From Gnetum montanum (taxonomy: Eukaryota; Streptophyta; Gnetopsida; Gnetales; Gnetaceae), in contig MNCI01004050.1 in NCBI GenBank assembly GCA_015680685.1, positions 847,966-911,965 of the forward strand: DNA of 64,000 nucleotides. Direction: 5' to 3'. The position numbers and the translations under genes are program-made. Of this stretch, positions 45,315 through 57,259 are shown in pieces (positions within the stretch are counted from its first letter, which is position 1; each line of letters opens with the position of its first letter). A model generated the notes under the pieces. The model had not been told where the DNA came from. It saw only the letters and a program-made list of their open reading frames with translations, and did not search any database.

Positions 45315-46424
45315 TATGGATCATTGAACTTAGAAGGGGGGTGGGGGGGTTGGGTTGGGTGGGGGTAGGGGGCGGGGGTGGAGGGGAGGGAGGAATGAAT
45401 ATGTTCCCAAAATTAAAATTCTTTGAATAAAGCACACACACCAAATTTAACGTGGTTCCCCAACTTGGATAGTCCACATTTAGAGGGTAGTTCACAAGTA
45501 CACCTTTGGACTTTGTTGCTCTCAAATATGGTTTGAAGGGTACCAAGCCCTATACAAGCACTAAGCTTCACTCTAAAGCGATTCAATTCTATGAATCCAC
45601 TCAACCTTGCAAGGTACTAACAAGCTTAGTATGTGGTTTTCAAAATCCCATAACCTTTACAATCTTAAGCTCTACTCGTGCTATGACACTACACCAATAC
45701 TTAATTGCATAGGATCCCAATAAGCTTAAGCAAGATTCCTTCTCATAATAAGGACATCAACGCCACAGGGTAACAAGGAAGAATAATAATTAAAATGGAT
45801 GAATGCAACTTAGTTTTCTAATCCTTGTACTTTGAGGTATAACACACTTTATAGTAGACAAAAGATAATATAATGAGGAGCAACAATGATTACAATGATT
45901 ATTGAATGATTACACAATGATTATACAAAAGCTTACACATTTCCCAATAAGAATGATGTCTTCTTCTAATCACCATATTTCCACATCCATCTTGGAACAT
46001 GTGCAACAACTAGCAAATGGTCATGGAAGACACCTTCTTCATGGCTAAGAAGTCTTTCTGCATTTGGTCTCCATTCTGGGAAGATGCCTTTGTTTAGTGA
46101 AAGATGTCTTTCTGAAATTGGTTTGCATTATATGAAGATGTCTTTGTCTAGGGAAAGACATCTTTACCTAATGAAAGACATTTGTTGTTCTTCAAAGACA
46201 TCTTCTTCTGTGTCACCTTAAGTTATACCAAGATGTCTACTGTTTCTTGGAGACATCCTTTTTCATCTTTCTTTTCATGATGAACTCTTAATTTCTTATT
46301 CATGCTCATATAACTTTCACAAACCTTAGTTCTTGATCCAAGTTTTCTTATCTTGCATACAAAACCATATAAATAACCTTGTTCTCCATTTTTCTTAACT
46401 TTTGGATACACCAAAAGGTCCACA
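45315..46424 (-). mobile_element. 5' LTR of copia-type element L3
   Basis: Minus-strand ends are TGTGGACCTTTTGGTGTATC and GATCCATA, with the primer site on the left. It is 1110 bp. AAGATGTCTT / AAGACATCTT motifs lie at about 46020-46260 and a TATA-like TGTATAATC at about 45925. GTATT follows at 46425 as target duplication. It contains the G-rich tract 45336-45393, which other copies lack. Confidence 0.9.
45336..45393 (+). repeat. Expanded G tract with quadruplex potential
   Basis: Runs of three to seven Gs separated by one or two other bases fill 58 bp. The same place in the three sister LTRs has at most a six-G run (about 40335). So the tract arose by local expansion in this copy. The proline-rich open frame on the other strand is a by-product. 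Confidence 0.9.
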
Positions 46425-47665
46425 GTATTAGTAATAGTGTTTATATGCATAATTAATTTTAATTAGCATATGATAAATTTTTATGTTGTCTTATTTTTAC
46501 CATTATGCATGATTAATGATTTTACCTATCAGTGATGCACACTAACCAGGTGAATGAGTTATGTTAGGTTCTCATGAAAACTATGGCATGGACATGGTAT
46601 GGCTATGATGGCATTATAGGTGATTTATCCATGTAATTTATAAGTTTAAATTTTACTTTGGTTATTGGTTAGATTAAAGGGGAGAAAGATAGATGAGTCA
46701 CATGGGTCTTGGAGGTAGATGAGAGAGGGTAGCTAGGTCATAGGGGTTGGGGGTAGATGGAGTAGGGAAGAAGCCTTCAGTTACCATCCACTCCCTTAAA
46801 AAAAAGCATTCTTGGTCTCTTAGTTGGGTTAGAGGAGCATGAGGAGCTTTTTGGCTTAGGGAGCATGTGGGAAGACTCAAATAACAAAAGCCAGCAACAT
46901 TCCAGGTGAGTGATCGTGGCCCCCTTTTCATGGTGTTTTCAATTCACTAGGTTTTACATAGATTGAGGATGGGTTTTATTTTAATTTTATACAAAATCTT
47001 GTAGATTTAGCATATTTGAGATGGGTATTGCTTCCATAGTTTGATTTGGAATTTTCATTGTTGGATTTGTTGGTTTTTTCCTAATTTACAGTACTTCTTA
47101 TGAACTTTTCCTTTTGAGGATTTAGGATGATTTGCATAGGGCTTTATAATATACCCATATCTCTATCTATATTTAGAATCTGGTTGCAATCTACCTAATT
47201 TTGCATTCCTTAAAAAATTATCTACAACTTTGATGTGGGAATTAGATAGTAATTCATTGTAGATAAGGTGCTACATGTTATTTTTCTAATGCTTTCCAAA
47301 ATCATAGCAATTTTAGTAGGGTCTAGAGTTAAGGATATATCTCTATTTTTATTATGTCTCTAATTCTAAAATTTTACTATGACACTCATAAAATATATAC
47401 CGTTAAGATTCAAGTAGAATCACTAGAAATTATTATGTGTAGTTGGAGTTATGATTCCACCTTTGGGGGTTGTCTAAATTTTTCTAAAATTACAAAGAAA
47501 TTTGATACAGAGATTCATTTGTTAATAACACCTTATCTGGAGCTTAGTTTCTTTTATAATTTTTATGAGGCTTATAAAAGGATGTTATATTTCCAATTGA
47601 AGTGGAATGAGTTAAAAATATGATCATTTGATAGAGTTATATGATATTTACTATTAGTCACTTAT
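46425..47665 (+). mobile_element. 3' LTR of the chromovirus, second part, truncated
   Basis: It continues 40310 and is colinear with about 27245-28490: accattatgcatgattaatgatt, then aggttctcatgaa, then gtcacatgggtcttggagg. It breaks at about 47665 in tattagtcacttattcc; the remaining ~1.9 kb of the LTR is missing. From 47666 the DNA is an inverted piece of the same LTR. Confidence 0.85.
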
Positions 47666-49489
47666 TCCAAAACAATTCCAAGATCAACAATCTAGCATGT
47701 CCTAACAAATCCAATGGTCCAAGACTCCAACAAAATCCAACTCAATAGATCCAAATTATGCAAGATTTCAATACCTACTCACAAGACTAAACTCAAAAAA
47801 ATACAAATCCCATATGTCTAAATATTTATAATAAATTAAAAGTCATATCCCTTCAACAATTTGCAATGGGTAATATCCAACAACTTCAAAAGAGATACAA
47901 CAATGCCAAGGATCAAAATCAAAAAATGATACACATCTCCCAACAACTTCACTAGAATTCAACAACTCAAACAAGATAATAGACAAATTGAATGACCACA
48001 AATAGATCACCCATAACTCACACATCCGTACAAATTTCATCTTAATTGATAATTCAACTGAAAGCTAATATCCATACTTAGTTACTATAAAAATATTTAA
48101 GCCATTATAGATTCACAGCAATAGATATTCGTCCAACATTATAAAAAATTTAAAATAGAGATAGAATGAGCAACTAATAGTAAATTTCATATAACTCTAC
48201 CAAACGATAATGCTTTTAACTCCTTCCACTATGGTTGGAAATATAACATCCAAATCTAAGTCTTATAAGAATTTTAGAAGAAACCAAGCTTCAGATATGG
48301 ATATTAATAGATGAATCTTTGTATCAAGTTTCTATGTAAATCCATACAAATTTAGATAATTTTAAAAGATGGAACAATGACTCTAATAATACATGCGAAT
48401 TTCTAGTACTTTAAATTGAATCTATACAATATATATGTTTTAAGTATCATATTAAAATTTTAGAATCAAAGAAATCATAAAAATAGAGATATATCCTTAA
48501 CTCTAGATCCTATTGAAATTTCTGTGATGGTAAAATAACATGTACCACCTTATCAAAAACAAATTATGATCTAATTTCTCTTCAAAGTTGTAGATAATTT
48601 CTTAAGAAATATAACAATAGGTAGATTTTAGCTAGATTCTAAATACAAAGAGAGATATGGGTATTTTCCCAAGCCCTATGACAACCAACTTAAACCCTCA
48701 AAAGAAAAAGTTCATAGGAAGTACTTTAAAGTAGGAAAAATCAACAAATCCAACAATGACAATTCAAATTCAGAACATGATAGCAATACCCATCCCAAAT
48801 ATGCTAGATCTATAATATTTTTCATCAATTAAAATAAAACCCAACCTTGATTTATGCAAAACCTAGTGAACTAAAACAACCATGAAAAGAGGGCCAAGAT
48901 TACTCACCTAGAATGTTGCTAACTTCTATTACTTGAGTTTTTACATGTGCTCCCTAGACCAATAAGCTTCTCACACTTCTCCAACCAAGCAATCCTCTAA
49001 CCCAAGAGCTAAGAGGTCAAGAATGCTATAGGTTAGGGAGTGTGTGATACTTAAATGCTTTTTCTCTACTCCATCTACCCCCAACTCATGTAACCTAGCT
49101 ACCCTCTCTCATATACCCCCAAGACCCATGTGACTCATCTACCTTTCTCCTCTTTAATATTAAGAAATAACCAAGTTAAAATTAAAATTATAAATTACAT
49201 GGATAAATCACATGTGATGCCATAATAGCCATACTATGCCCATGCCAAAGCCTTCATGAGAACCTACCACAACTCATTCACCCATTTAGTGCATTCCAAT
49301 GATAGGTAAAAATCATTAATCATGCATAATGGCAAAAATTAGTAAACATGAGTAATACAAATATATCATATGCTAAGAAAAATAAAATATGCATATAAAA
49401 ATTAATATTAATATTATTAACCATTCTTAACCATTCTGCATACAAGGAAAACAAGGTTATTAACCTTTACTAAAATACAGGTTGTTACA
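47666..49489 (-). mobile_element. Inverted LTR fragment of a second chromovirus copy
   Basis: It is the reverse complement of LTR positions 1 to about 1790 (27183-28970). Its minus-strand start TGTAACAACC lies at 49489, preceded on that strand by the purine tract GTGGGGAGGA, so it is the 3' LTR of another element. That element's internal part is missing: within about 15 bp of the tract an Athila-type LTR begins. With 46425-47665 it forms a large inverted repeat. Confidence 0.9.
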
Positions 49490-49504
49490 TCCTCCCCACT
49501 ACGT

Positions 49505-50319
49505 AGATGGACTATATCCAATCGAACTTTGCAGGCAGACTAGTTGTGGTATCTAGATGGTTACACATTGATTGTAGTTTGTTTTCTTCCCACCTGGACT
49601 AGTATTTACTTGGTCATGTATGGTTTAGTCCAAAGTGAGGCGAATGATGTGGTCCTAAACTAGTGCTACTCCTAGAGACAATGGAAAATAAACTTGTTGT
49701 AAGCTAATAGGCAATGAGAAGCAAAATATAAACTAGCCTAAGTGCAATGAGCACCCATCCTTAATCATCTATATGCATCTTAAACCTCATGTACTACTTT
49801 TGGGATTACCAAGCGCACATTAGTTAAGCACTTCTAAATATGCTACTGGGTTACCAAGTAGTTACACTTCAATGTTCATGATTAAGTTGTACTCATTCTA
49901 CATTTAACAACCAGAATAGTAAATGATGGTAAATAAATATTAACTAAGAAAACAAGAAATAACAATAACAATTAAATAATTAAAAACTAAGTGAATGTTG
50001 CAATGATGGAGTAATCTCAATCATTATTGTCGATCATGTGCATGTCTAAGTACATCACACTCGAATAAAGGTTCCATACAATTACAATCATCACACTATG
50101 GGCATGCACTAGGGAAAATTAAAATGAATTGAAAACTAACAAAAAGACTCTACTCTAACACTATCTCCCCTCCCTTTCATTCCTATGCATCCAAATGTGT
50201 ATTTATAAGCTTACACAGGAATCACAATATCGTGTATTCAATATCGTTGCCTAGGTCACGATATCACGTACTCGATATTGAGGATTTGATATCGGGGCCT
50301 GGAAAAACATGATTCATCA
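49505..50319 (-). mobile_element. 3' LTR of the pol-less Athila-type element, right-truncated end lost
   Basis: The minus-strand start is TGATGAATCATG at 50319. It is colinear with 57260-58108, but the last ~80 bp (ending CTCACCACTCATCA in the partner) are missing at the junction near 49500. GATATC occurs at 50260-50265 and 50288-50293, with decayed variants between; the TATA box (minus-strand CTTATAAATACAC) is near 50200. Flank duplication cannot be tested. Confidence 0.85.
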
Positions 50320-50485
50320 TACGCCCATGACTGAATAGCAACTCATTCTTGAGTTAGACAAAATAAGAATGGGTTTAATTGTTTACATAGTGGATAGGTA
50401 CGAGATTATTTGACTAACTAGGAATTAGTCATTCTACAGTGTCGAACACATACAAAAAATTGACAAAAGATAAAATTTATTGGAC
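50320..50485 (-). other. 3' untranslated region of the pol-less element
   Basis: Non-coding DNA lies between the 3' ORF stop and the 3' LTR, related in wording to 11196-11414 of the other Athila-type element. Confidence 0.55.
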
Positions 50486-53213
50486 TCATCTAGTTCTTGG
50501 TGGTGGTGGTTCCTCCATGGGTCTCTTTCCCTTATCTTATGCTCCAAGTTTTGGAAATTGATGTCTCTGAAGGAGTTCCTAGAGATTTTCTTCTTCAGTT
50601 TAGGGATCCTATGTTGTCCATGTTGATGCTCCAATGTTTGATGGAGTCAGCACCTCCCATGGACATGGCAGTTGCAAAAGCATTTGGTTGACCTTGACAT
50701 ACCAAGCCACAAATAGTTGTCGTTCCTCTTCATAGGCTTTGGCTTTGTCCTTGTATTCCTGGTAGTCCATGAACCATCAAGCCAAGTCTGCCACGACATC
50801 TTTTTATCCTTGGTAGCTAGTCTTAACCATGTCTACTTCAAAATTTTCCACTTCTAATTTTTGCAGTGTCTTCTTATGCTCAGCAAATTCTATTTCATAC
50901 TTCATGTAGGCGGTTGCTACCTGCTTTTCCAATTCCATTCTTGGGTATCCTACTGTCAGCATAGCCAAGTTAGCATACCACAAGTTTGCCAACCTCATGT
51001 ACTCCTTAAGGTCTTGTATTTGTAGGTCTCGACTTTTCAGTTCAACTTGGTGGGCGAAGGCATAAGTATCTAGTATGGTCCACCAATCAATGTTTTGAGC
51101 ACTGAGAGTGTTAATATGGGCTTTTATCATATCAATTTCTTTTTCTATCACCTACTTATACATCCCCACCTGATCTCTGAAGTGCTCTTTGAGCTTCTCA
51201 TGTACTTGGCCTCGTTCTGCCATGCACTTATTTCAATTGCCATCTTTGACAGATCACATATACCATCTACATTGAGAGGGTTCTATTTTCTCTAGCCAAG
51301 AAATTCATGTCTTGGTTGATCCTTATTAATTATTCTTGCAATTTCTAAAAATTTTCTTCTCGAACATTCTTTTGTTTTTCCATTGTAGTCAACTGAAGAT
51401 TATCAATGGAAAGCTATTTATTTTCCTCTTGTAAGGCCTTGAGTGCTTTGGCATGTGCATATGTTTGAGCTTGTGACTTGGAAACATCCTAGTTGACCTT
51501 TTATTTTTTCTCCAAAACTATTTTATTCTTTTCCATAAATTTATTTAACTGCTCTATCTAGAAGGACTCTAGTTGGTCTATAAAGATGAATTGGAATAGA
51601 TCCTGCTATGCAGCTTGTAGGGTGATGAACTTTTCTTGGAGTCTTTCTAACTCCTCCTTTGCATGTTCAGCCCTATCCTCTACCATGACCAACTTCCATT
51701 TTGTGGAGATGAGGTCTAATTGAGTTGCTGTGACATCTTGAGGGATGTCAAACAGGGATGTCATCACTTGTCCTATCAGTAGCAACCAATCTAGAACATC
51801 CTCATGCTCTGTACGAATCATCAAGGAACCAACCAAAGTTTGAGTATCGTGTGCTCCTATAAAATCTGCCAGTGGCACAATAGGGACATTGAATGATTAG
51901 TTTATGTGGTTTGTGACCACTTATGTAGTTCCCGCTACATCTTGGTGCTACATGACCACTACTGTGGCACCTTTACCAATTTCTAATTGCATTTGAAAAG
52001 ATGCAATGTTTCTAGAGATCTATTGTGACCAGTGTGATTCCCCTCCTCTTGTTTGGATAGATACTTTGCCCCATGTGTGATCAATTAAGACCATGGATCA
52101 TACAACATCATTGATGACCTTGAAGAGATTGGCCTCATCACAACTTCCCCAGCTAACCATCTCAATGATGGCCCTGAGATAGCTCATGGACAATCGATAA
52201 TCCTATGGTGGTGGTGGTGGCTAGTCTTGCTAGTCTATGATTTGTGTGCTAGGCCCCACTTCCTATTCCTACTCAAGCTCCAATGTCTCACCAGCACTTT
52301 TCCTTGGGGTTGGTGGCTTCAGTAATGCAAGAAATGAAGCATTTTGGGACTTTCTGGGGACATTGTTGATGTACCCTAGAATTCCAACATGTCAGCATAG
52401 CTTCCTGATGAGACAGGGGAAGGGCAATGCAAACTTCCCCATCTTACATTCTTCAAATCACCTTAAAATGTTTGTAAGATATAGATGGGGTAGGTTGGCA
52501 TTAAGCTTTCCAATCAAGATGGCACTTCCTCTAGCGACATATGTGGATATTTTGTTTAAACCTTTTGTGGGGAAGATGTGATATGTGCTAGTTTTGAAGT
52601 AGATTCTCTCTTCAATTGTAAGCTCTCCATATGCTTTATCTTCCTTACCATACACCCTTTTCAACCATATATTTAGCGCATCAGCATCAGAATGAGTGGA
52701 CAAGGGAGCAACTTTGGGCCCTATGTTCAGAAGATTTAACACCTCCGAAATGGCTTTGTTAGAGAAATCAATGGAAACACCACCAATATCAATGGTGGCA
52801 CCTTCTCCTTTATTGTGCCAAAATTGGTACCTCTCTCCTAGGTACCAATCACCACCTTTAGAGAGAATAGGCCATAATGGGGACTCTTTAAGTTGATCCC
52901 TGACTGCTTCGGGAGCAAACTTAGTGAAAGGTCCAAAGTTGAGTTCCACAATCACAACTGCTAATGTGGATCTTTCATGAATTTCCTAAACACATTCTGG
53001 AGATAATGTGACGTGTTGTCCCTATTCAGGTGCTCTACTGTCTCCTCCCTTGCCATGTCCCAATTGCACAGTAATAGGAGGTTCTTGATCGATGCTGAAT
53101 GATTGTGCCTCCTATTCTGTATATTCCTCAAGAGATGCCTAGCCTCTACCTCTTCTTGGCAATTTGGATGCACCCTGAGAGGGTCCTCCTTGCTTTCCTC
53201 TTTTAGGGGTCAT
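50486..53213 (-). pseudogene. 3' ORF of the pol-less Athila-type element (plant transposon-protein-like)
   Basis: The minus-strand start is ATG at 53211-53213 (MTPKRGKQGGPSQG, basic), and the stop is near 50486 after a proline-rich end (EPPPPRTR). The best block (52458-52955) reads IVELNFGPFTKFAPEAVRDQ, GGVSIDFSNKAISEVLNLLNIG, DADALNIWLKRVYGKEDKAY, ERIYFKTSTYHIFPTKGLN and ARGSAILIGKL. The C-terminal half is helical with coiled-coil character (51606-51878 and 50804-51151, e.g. EHAKEELERLQEKF). It resembles plant proteins annotated as putative plant transposon protein. About 900 codons originally, now with frameshifts and stops. Partner of the ORF at 11415-14250. Role unknown; no signal peptide or clear membrane segment is seen, so a true envelope role is unlikely. 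Confidence 0.7.
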
Positions 53214-53577
53214 CTACAATCACACGAAACTATCTTTTAGTAAGGCTATTTATAGAATTTGANTAAAAAATAATTTCATGGTCTAGGTAAAGAGATAAAA
53301 TTAATTTTCCAACTATTTCTAACAATTTTAAGGTCACTTACCCTTATGATATCCTTCGGGCAAATTGGAATGTACCCTTCCCCCATAACTAAGTTAAACA
53401 CTCTGAGTTTAAGCAAGTTCAATTGAAATGAGAATTGGAGCGTTAATGAGCAAGTTATGGATGTTTGAATGGTGGGTGTGCAAGCTCGACAATGCGTGGA
53501 AGAAAATTTTAACAGTTCCCCTCACATGAACAGTGAAGAATGATGTTGATGTGTGCGAGGAGGGGTCCATATATATA

Positions 53578-53640
53578 GTATTTATAGACACGATATCGCA
53601 TACCCGATATCGTGTCAGACCTGATATCGTGGCCCTTTTG
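53578..53640 (-). promoter_or_regulatory. Probable internal promoter of the 3' ORF, GATATC type
   Basis: GATATC lies at 53623-53628, 53606-53611 and 53592-53597, followed on the minus strand after 5 bp by TATAAATAC (53578-53586). CGATATCGGGTATGCGATATC here matches CGATATTGGGTATGTGATATC in this element's own 5' LTR at about 58050-58075. CpG is kept better than around it. The ORF begins about 365 bp downstream at 53213. Promoter function is inferred. Confidence 0.6.
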
Positions 53641-55050
53641 AAATAGGGTACTTAGAAAAACTGATAAATTTTCGAATTTCCAAGGCCAAAAATGAAGGAT
53701 TTAAGGTTGAGTTGAAAGATCTAGGATAACTTGTAAAGAGACCTAAAGGCACCAAGAGTGTAATGAGGTGGAACGTAACAATGAAATTCATGAATAGGAT
53801 GAGGAAAAAGGACATGTAGTGGTGCACAAGAATTTTTGAATTAGAATGATGATAAAGGAAAAGATAATTGTAGCAATGTAATACTTGGAGGATGTAAGAT
53901 GATGTGGTGATGTGCAAAGAGTGCAAATTACAAAAGCTACGCAAGTGGGTCCTCCCCAAAGCAGGTTCCTACCTATCATGCCCTTATGTAACCATACCTA
54001 AAAATGTTCATAGGCACTAAAAGGGTTAAATGTAATCCACACTAGTTCTACAAAATACACACATGTAGATATTAGCATGATGAGGTAGGAATTCTATGCT
54101 ACACAAGACACAAGTTAAAAAAACATGAACAGTGAGATGAGGTGAATTATAGAAGGGATTGCAGAGATCAGGACATGAAGTAACTAAACCAAGGCATAAT
54201 GAATCTTGAGTGTAGGGCATGATTAATGTGTCATTATCCTGTTACTCCAAAATCAAGACCAACTCCATTCCTCTGATCAGTGACATTGCATTATTTTATC
54301 CAATGATGAGCATCCATAAGAGCATCATGACAGCAAGGGCTACAATAACTTGGCATTTTGTCCAAGGGAGGAGTGATTTGATATTTCTATGTGGCACACA
54401 TTATTATTATTATTATTATATTTTTTCCCTTGATCTTTTCTTGTGTTGTTTTCTTTATTTTTCTTTTTCTTCTCTTTTTTTCTAGCCATTTTGACACTTT
54501 GTCCTTTCCAATAGTGAACCAAAAAAGCCACCAACCTTTAGGCATGGGTGCATGTCTTTCCAATGGGACCCCCAGAATAGCATTGATTTTCTTTATTGAG
54601 TGCCTTTATTACTCTTACTCCCATTTGTTGTTAGATCTACAAGGACCTTAGTACAACTAGGCTACATGATAGCACCTACAAATGTCACCAAAGAGAATTC
54701 ACAAGTCCCCTTGATGTCACACCCTGGCTATTCCCTCTTAGTCCATCTTTTTTTGCTCTAGGCATAATGAGCACAAAATTACTTTTAAGTTTTCGTGATG
54801 ATAAGAATATCATCATACCTAGAGTAGAACCTATTATTAATTAAATGGTTGGGTGGATGTGGTGGGCTCGCTATCCAAATAATTAGACACCTGAGACTTG
54901 ATAGCATAAAACAACACCTCATCCAACGAGTCACATGAGTGTTTTATTCATTGATGAGATTACCCATAAAAAGATAAAAAGATGAAACAATAAATAAAAA
55001 GATAAAACAACAAATTGAAAGATGAAAAAATGGAAAACAAAAAATTGTAA
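53641..55050 (-). other. Spacer, homologous to the post-integrase spacer of the other element
   Basis: No protein can be read. It is colinear with 14800-16100: gcaagtgggtcctcccc at about 53942 against 15052, cttgatgtcacaccc at about 54710 against 15770, gtggtgggctcgc at about 54859 against 15912. An ATT run lies at 54402-54420. It directly follows gag, which shows that pol is deleted. Confidence 0.6.
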
Positions 55051-57127
55051 AATTGAAGAAAAGAAAAATAATTTATTAATTCTACTTGTTAGAATGAAGG
55101 ATATCCCCCATAAGTAAACTTTTGATCATGGCGAGAATTAATAAATGGAAGGTTTGGATCCATGCATTTTGGAAATATTGGGACTTGGTAATATCCAAAC
55201 CATTGGGTGTCTTTTTATGTGGTGGTTGGGATGTACCCAAATTGGGGTTCGCACATTTGATTTAAGTTGACATAGTGGGGCAAGTTATAAGATGTGGTTA
55301 ATTGATAAGGAGTTGACCCAGCATGGCACCTATGACCGTAAGATGGTATGAAAGGATCAGTATGTCTCCCTATGTGGTTATATTCATTGGGATGCATGGT
55401 AGTTGGAGTATTTATTGATGGCCCTGATAAGGTAACATGAGGCATTGTGTTTGAGGAGGTAGATGCATCACAACATTGAACTTGCACTTGGTTGAAGAAT
55501 GCAGTGGTTTCGGAAGTGTGTTGTCTCTTTCTTTGGTCATGCCTAAAGAAAGGATGCTTTTGACATTGTGGAGGGCCTCCACTACTATTGATCATAGCAG
55601 CACAAGTAATGTTCATGGGTTGGTGCTGTGGTGAAAAACCTTCTGGCACAACCGGTGGCAATGTAGAAGGAGGTGAAGGGTGAGAATATTAAGGGTGAGA
55701 AGAAGTGCAAGGAACATGAGGTGGTGATCTTGTGGGAGAGGAAATGGTTTGATAGTACTTAGCAGAATGATAATGATGTGGTGAGATAGAGGATGTTGAC
55801 ACAGTTAGGGAAACAGGATGCTAAACCCGATAAGCGCTTGGGTTCAGATTGTATGAAGGGTGTGACCAGTTTGAGGGTGGCCTCCCCCATGATTGGGATT
55901 TTTTCCACTATGATTGAACACATTATTTTTGTATGAACTCTAGATGTAACATTTCTCCCCAATGCTCATGTAAATGTGACAAGATTAGGCATTGACCTTT
56001 TGGGTGATCATACAGGAAAATGCTACATTGATACGTATGATTAGCAGTTAAGTTCTTATCCTTATTCTCTTCAACCCTTCTTTCCGATTGTCTAGTGGTG
56101 TTCTGTCCTATTTCTTGGTTTTTCATGGTTCTACCTCTAATAGTGTTGGCATATTCTCCACATTTTTCACATAACCATTCCATCATCTTATTGATCTTTG
56201 CCTCAATTTCATCTAGTGATTATAGTATTGGAAAGGATAATTCCACCTCCTTGAGGTGAGTTGATCTCTCCTCTTCATGATCATGGACCTCTGCTATTTT
56301 GAGATTTTGGTCCTGTTGAGAGCTTTCAACATTCTCCCATTTAGCCATTTCTCCTTCTTCTTTTTCTACCCCTTAATAAGTTCTTGGAATTGGTTGGTTT
56401 GTAGCCTATATAGTTGACCTCGATCATACGTCCCTAGGGTCTCCCGTGTTTTATTATAGAGCCCATCTATGACATGGTACATTATCCTTTCCTCAGAGAA
56501 TCCATGGCCTAGACAATTGTTTAACAATGAATAGTATATTTCTAAGGCCATGTCCAATGGTTCATGTTGCCCCTATTTCCATTCTTGGATTTGTCTCCTC
56601 AAGGCTAACACTCTTGCATAGGTTTGATATCTTTCATTGAAGAGTTCTACCATTGTCGGCCAATGTTGAATTGATTTTGGTCTTAAGGACCTGTACCATA
56701 CTTTTGCTTGGGAACGAGTGTCCTAGGAAATAACTTAAGTTTTTACCACCCATTATTAATATTGTTCCATACATAGGCATCATGGAAGGATTGTAAATGA
56801 TGTTGCAGATCTAAATAATAGCCTCCTAAAAATTGGAAATGTTTTTTAAATCAAGCATAGGTAGACGGCTTTCCTTACAATGCCTGCGGGATATTCAAAT
56901 AGCCTCTTGTATATGCATTAGGCTCTTAATGGCCAACAGGGGTTCATCATCACTAGGTAGGTTATGAATTTGTGAGTTGGGATGATGTTTTCTTCGTTTA
57001 TGTACATAGGAGACCCTACATTAGATTGAGTATTCCAAACTTCGTCTTCATCATCATATAATTTGTTGGTTCTCCAATGAATTGCCTCACTAGTTGTTGC
57101 ATTATCATAGTCTTGTGAGAGAGGCAT
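55051..57127 (-). pseudogene. gag of the pol-less Athila-type element
   Basis: The minus-strand start is ATG at 57127 (MPLSQDYDNATTSEAIHWRT). The central block around 56560-56720 reads VWYRSLRPKSIQHWPTMVELFNERY, then 56366-56557 LDMALEIYYSLLNNCLGHG, IMYHVIDGLYNKTRETLGTY. 55923-56186 has WLCEKCGEYANTIRG and TYQCSIFLYDHPKGQC, a probable zinc-binding part. 55215-55661 is a long open, polar tail (PQHQPMN, HPNEYNHIGRHTDP). Some long open stretches survive. It is the best preserved gag of this family here and ends where the spacer begins, with no protease after it. Confidence 0.75.
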
Positions 57128-57240
57128 TGTTGTGAATTTGTATGTGACTTATTTGCAATTACTTCTTTCTAAAAGATATATCATCAAGGCTTTGTTACAG
57201 CGATCTTGGATGATGTAACTAATCTAAATAACTAGCACCG

Positions 57241-57259
57241 TCCCTAGTAAGGACACCAA
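57241..57259 (-). other. Primer binding site, tRNA-Asp type, decayed
   Basis: The minus strand reads TTGGTGTCCTTACTAGGGA after the LTR end, against TGGCGCCGTTGCCGGGGA for tRNA-Asp. Most changes are transitions at CpG/CHG sites. Confidence 0.8.

Noticed and set aside
45310-45546. Proline-rich open frame on the minus strand
   Set aside because: It is the complement of the expanded G tract within an LTR.
50486-53213. True retroviral-type envelope gene
   Set aside because: No signal peptide, furin-type site or clear transmembrane segment is seen; similarity is to plant transposon-type proteins.
54219-54651. Open frames rich in Tyr, Ile and Phe on the plus strand
   Set aside because: They read through an ATT microsatellite and T-rich spacer; no homologue and wrong strand for the element.
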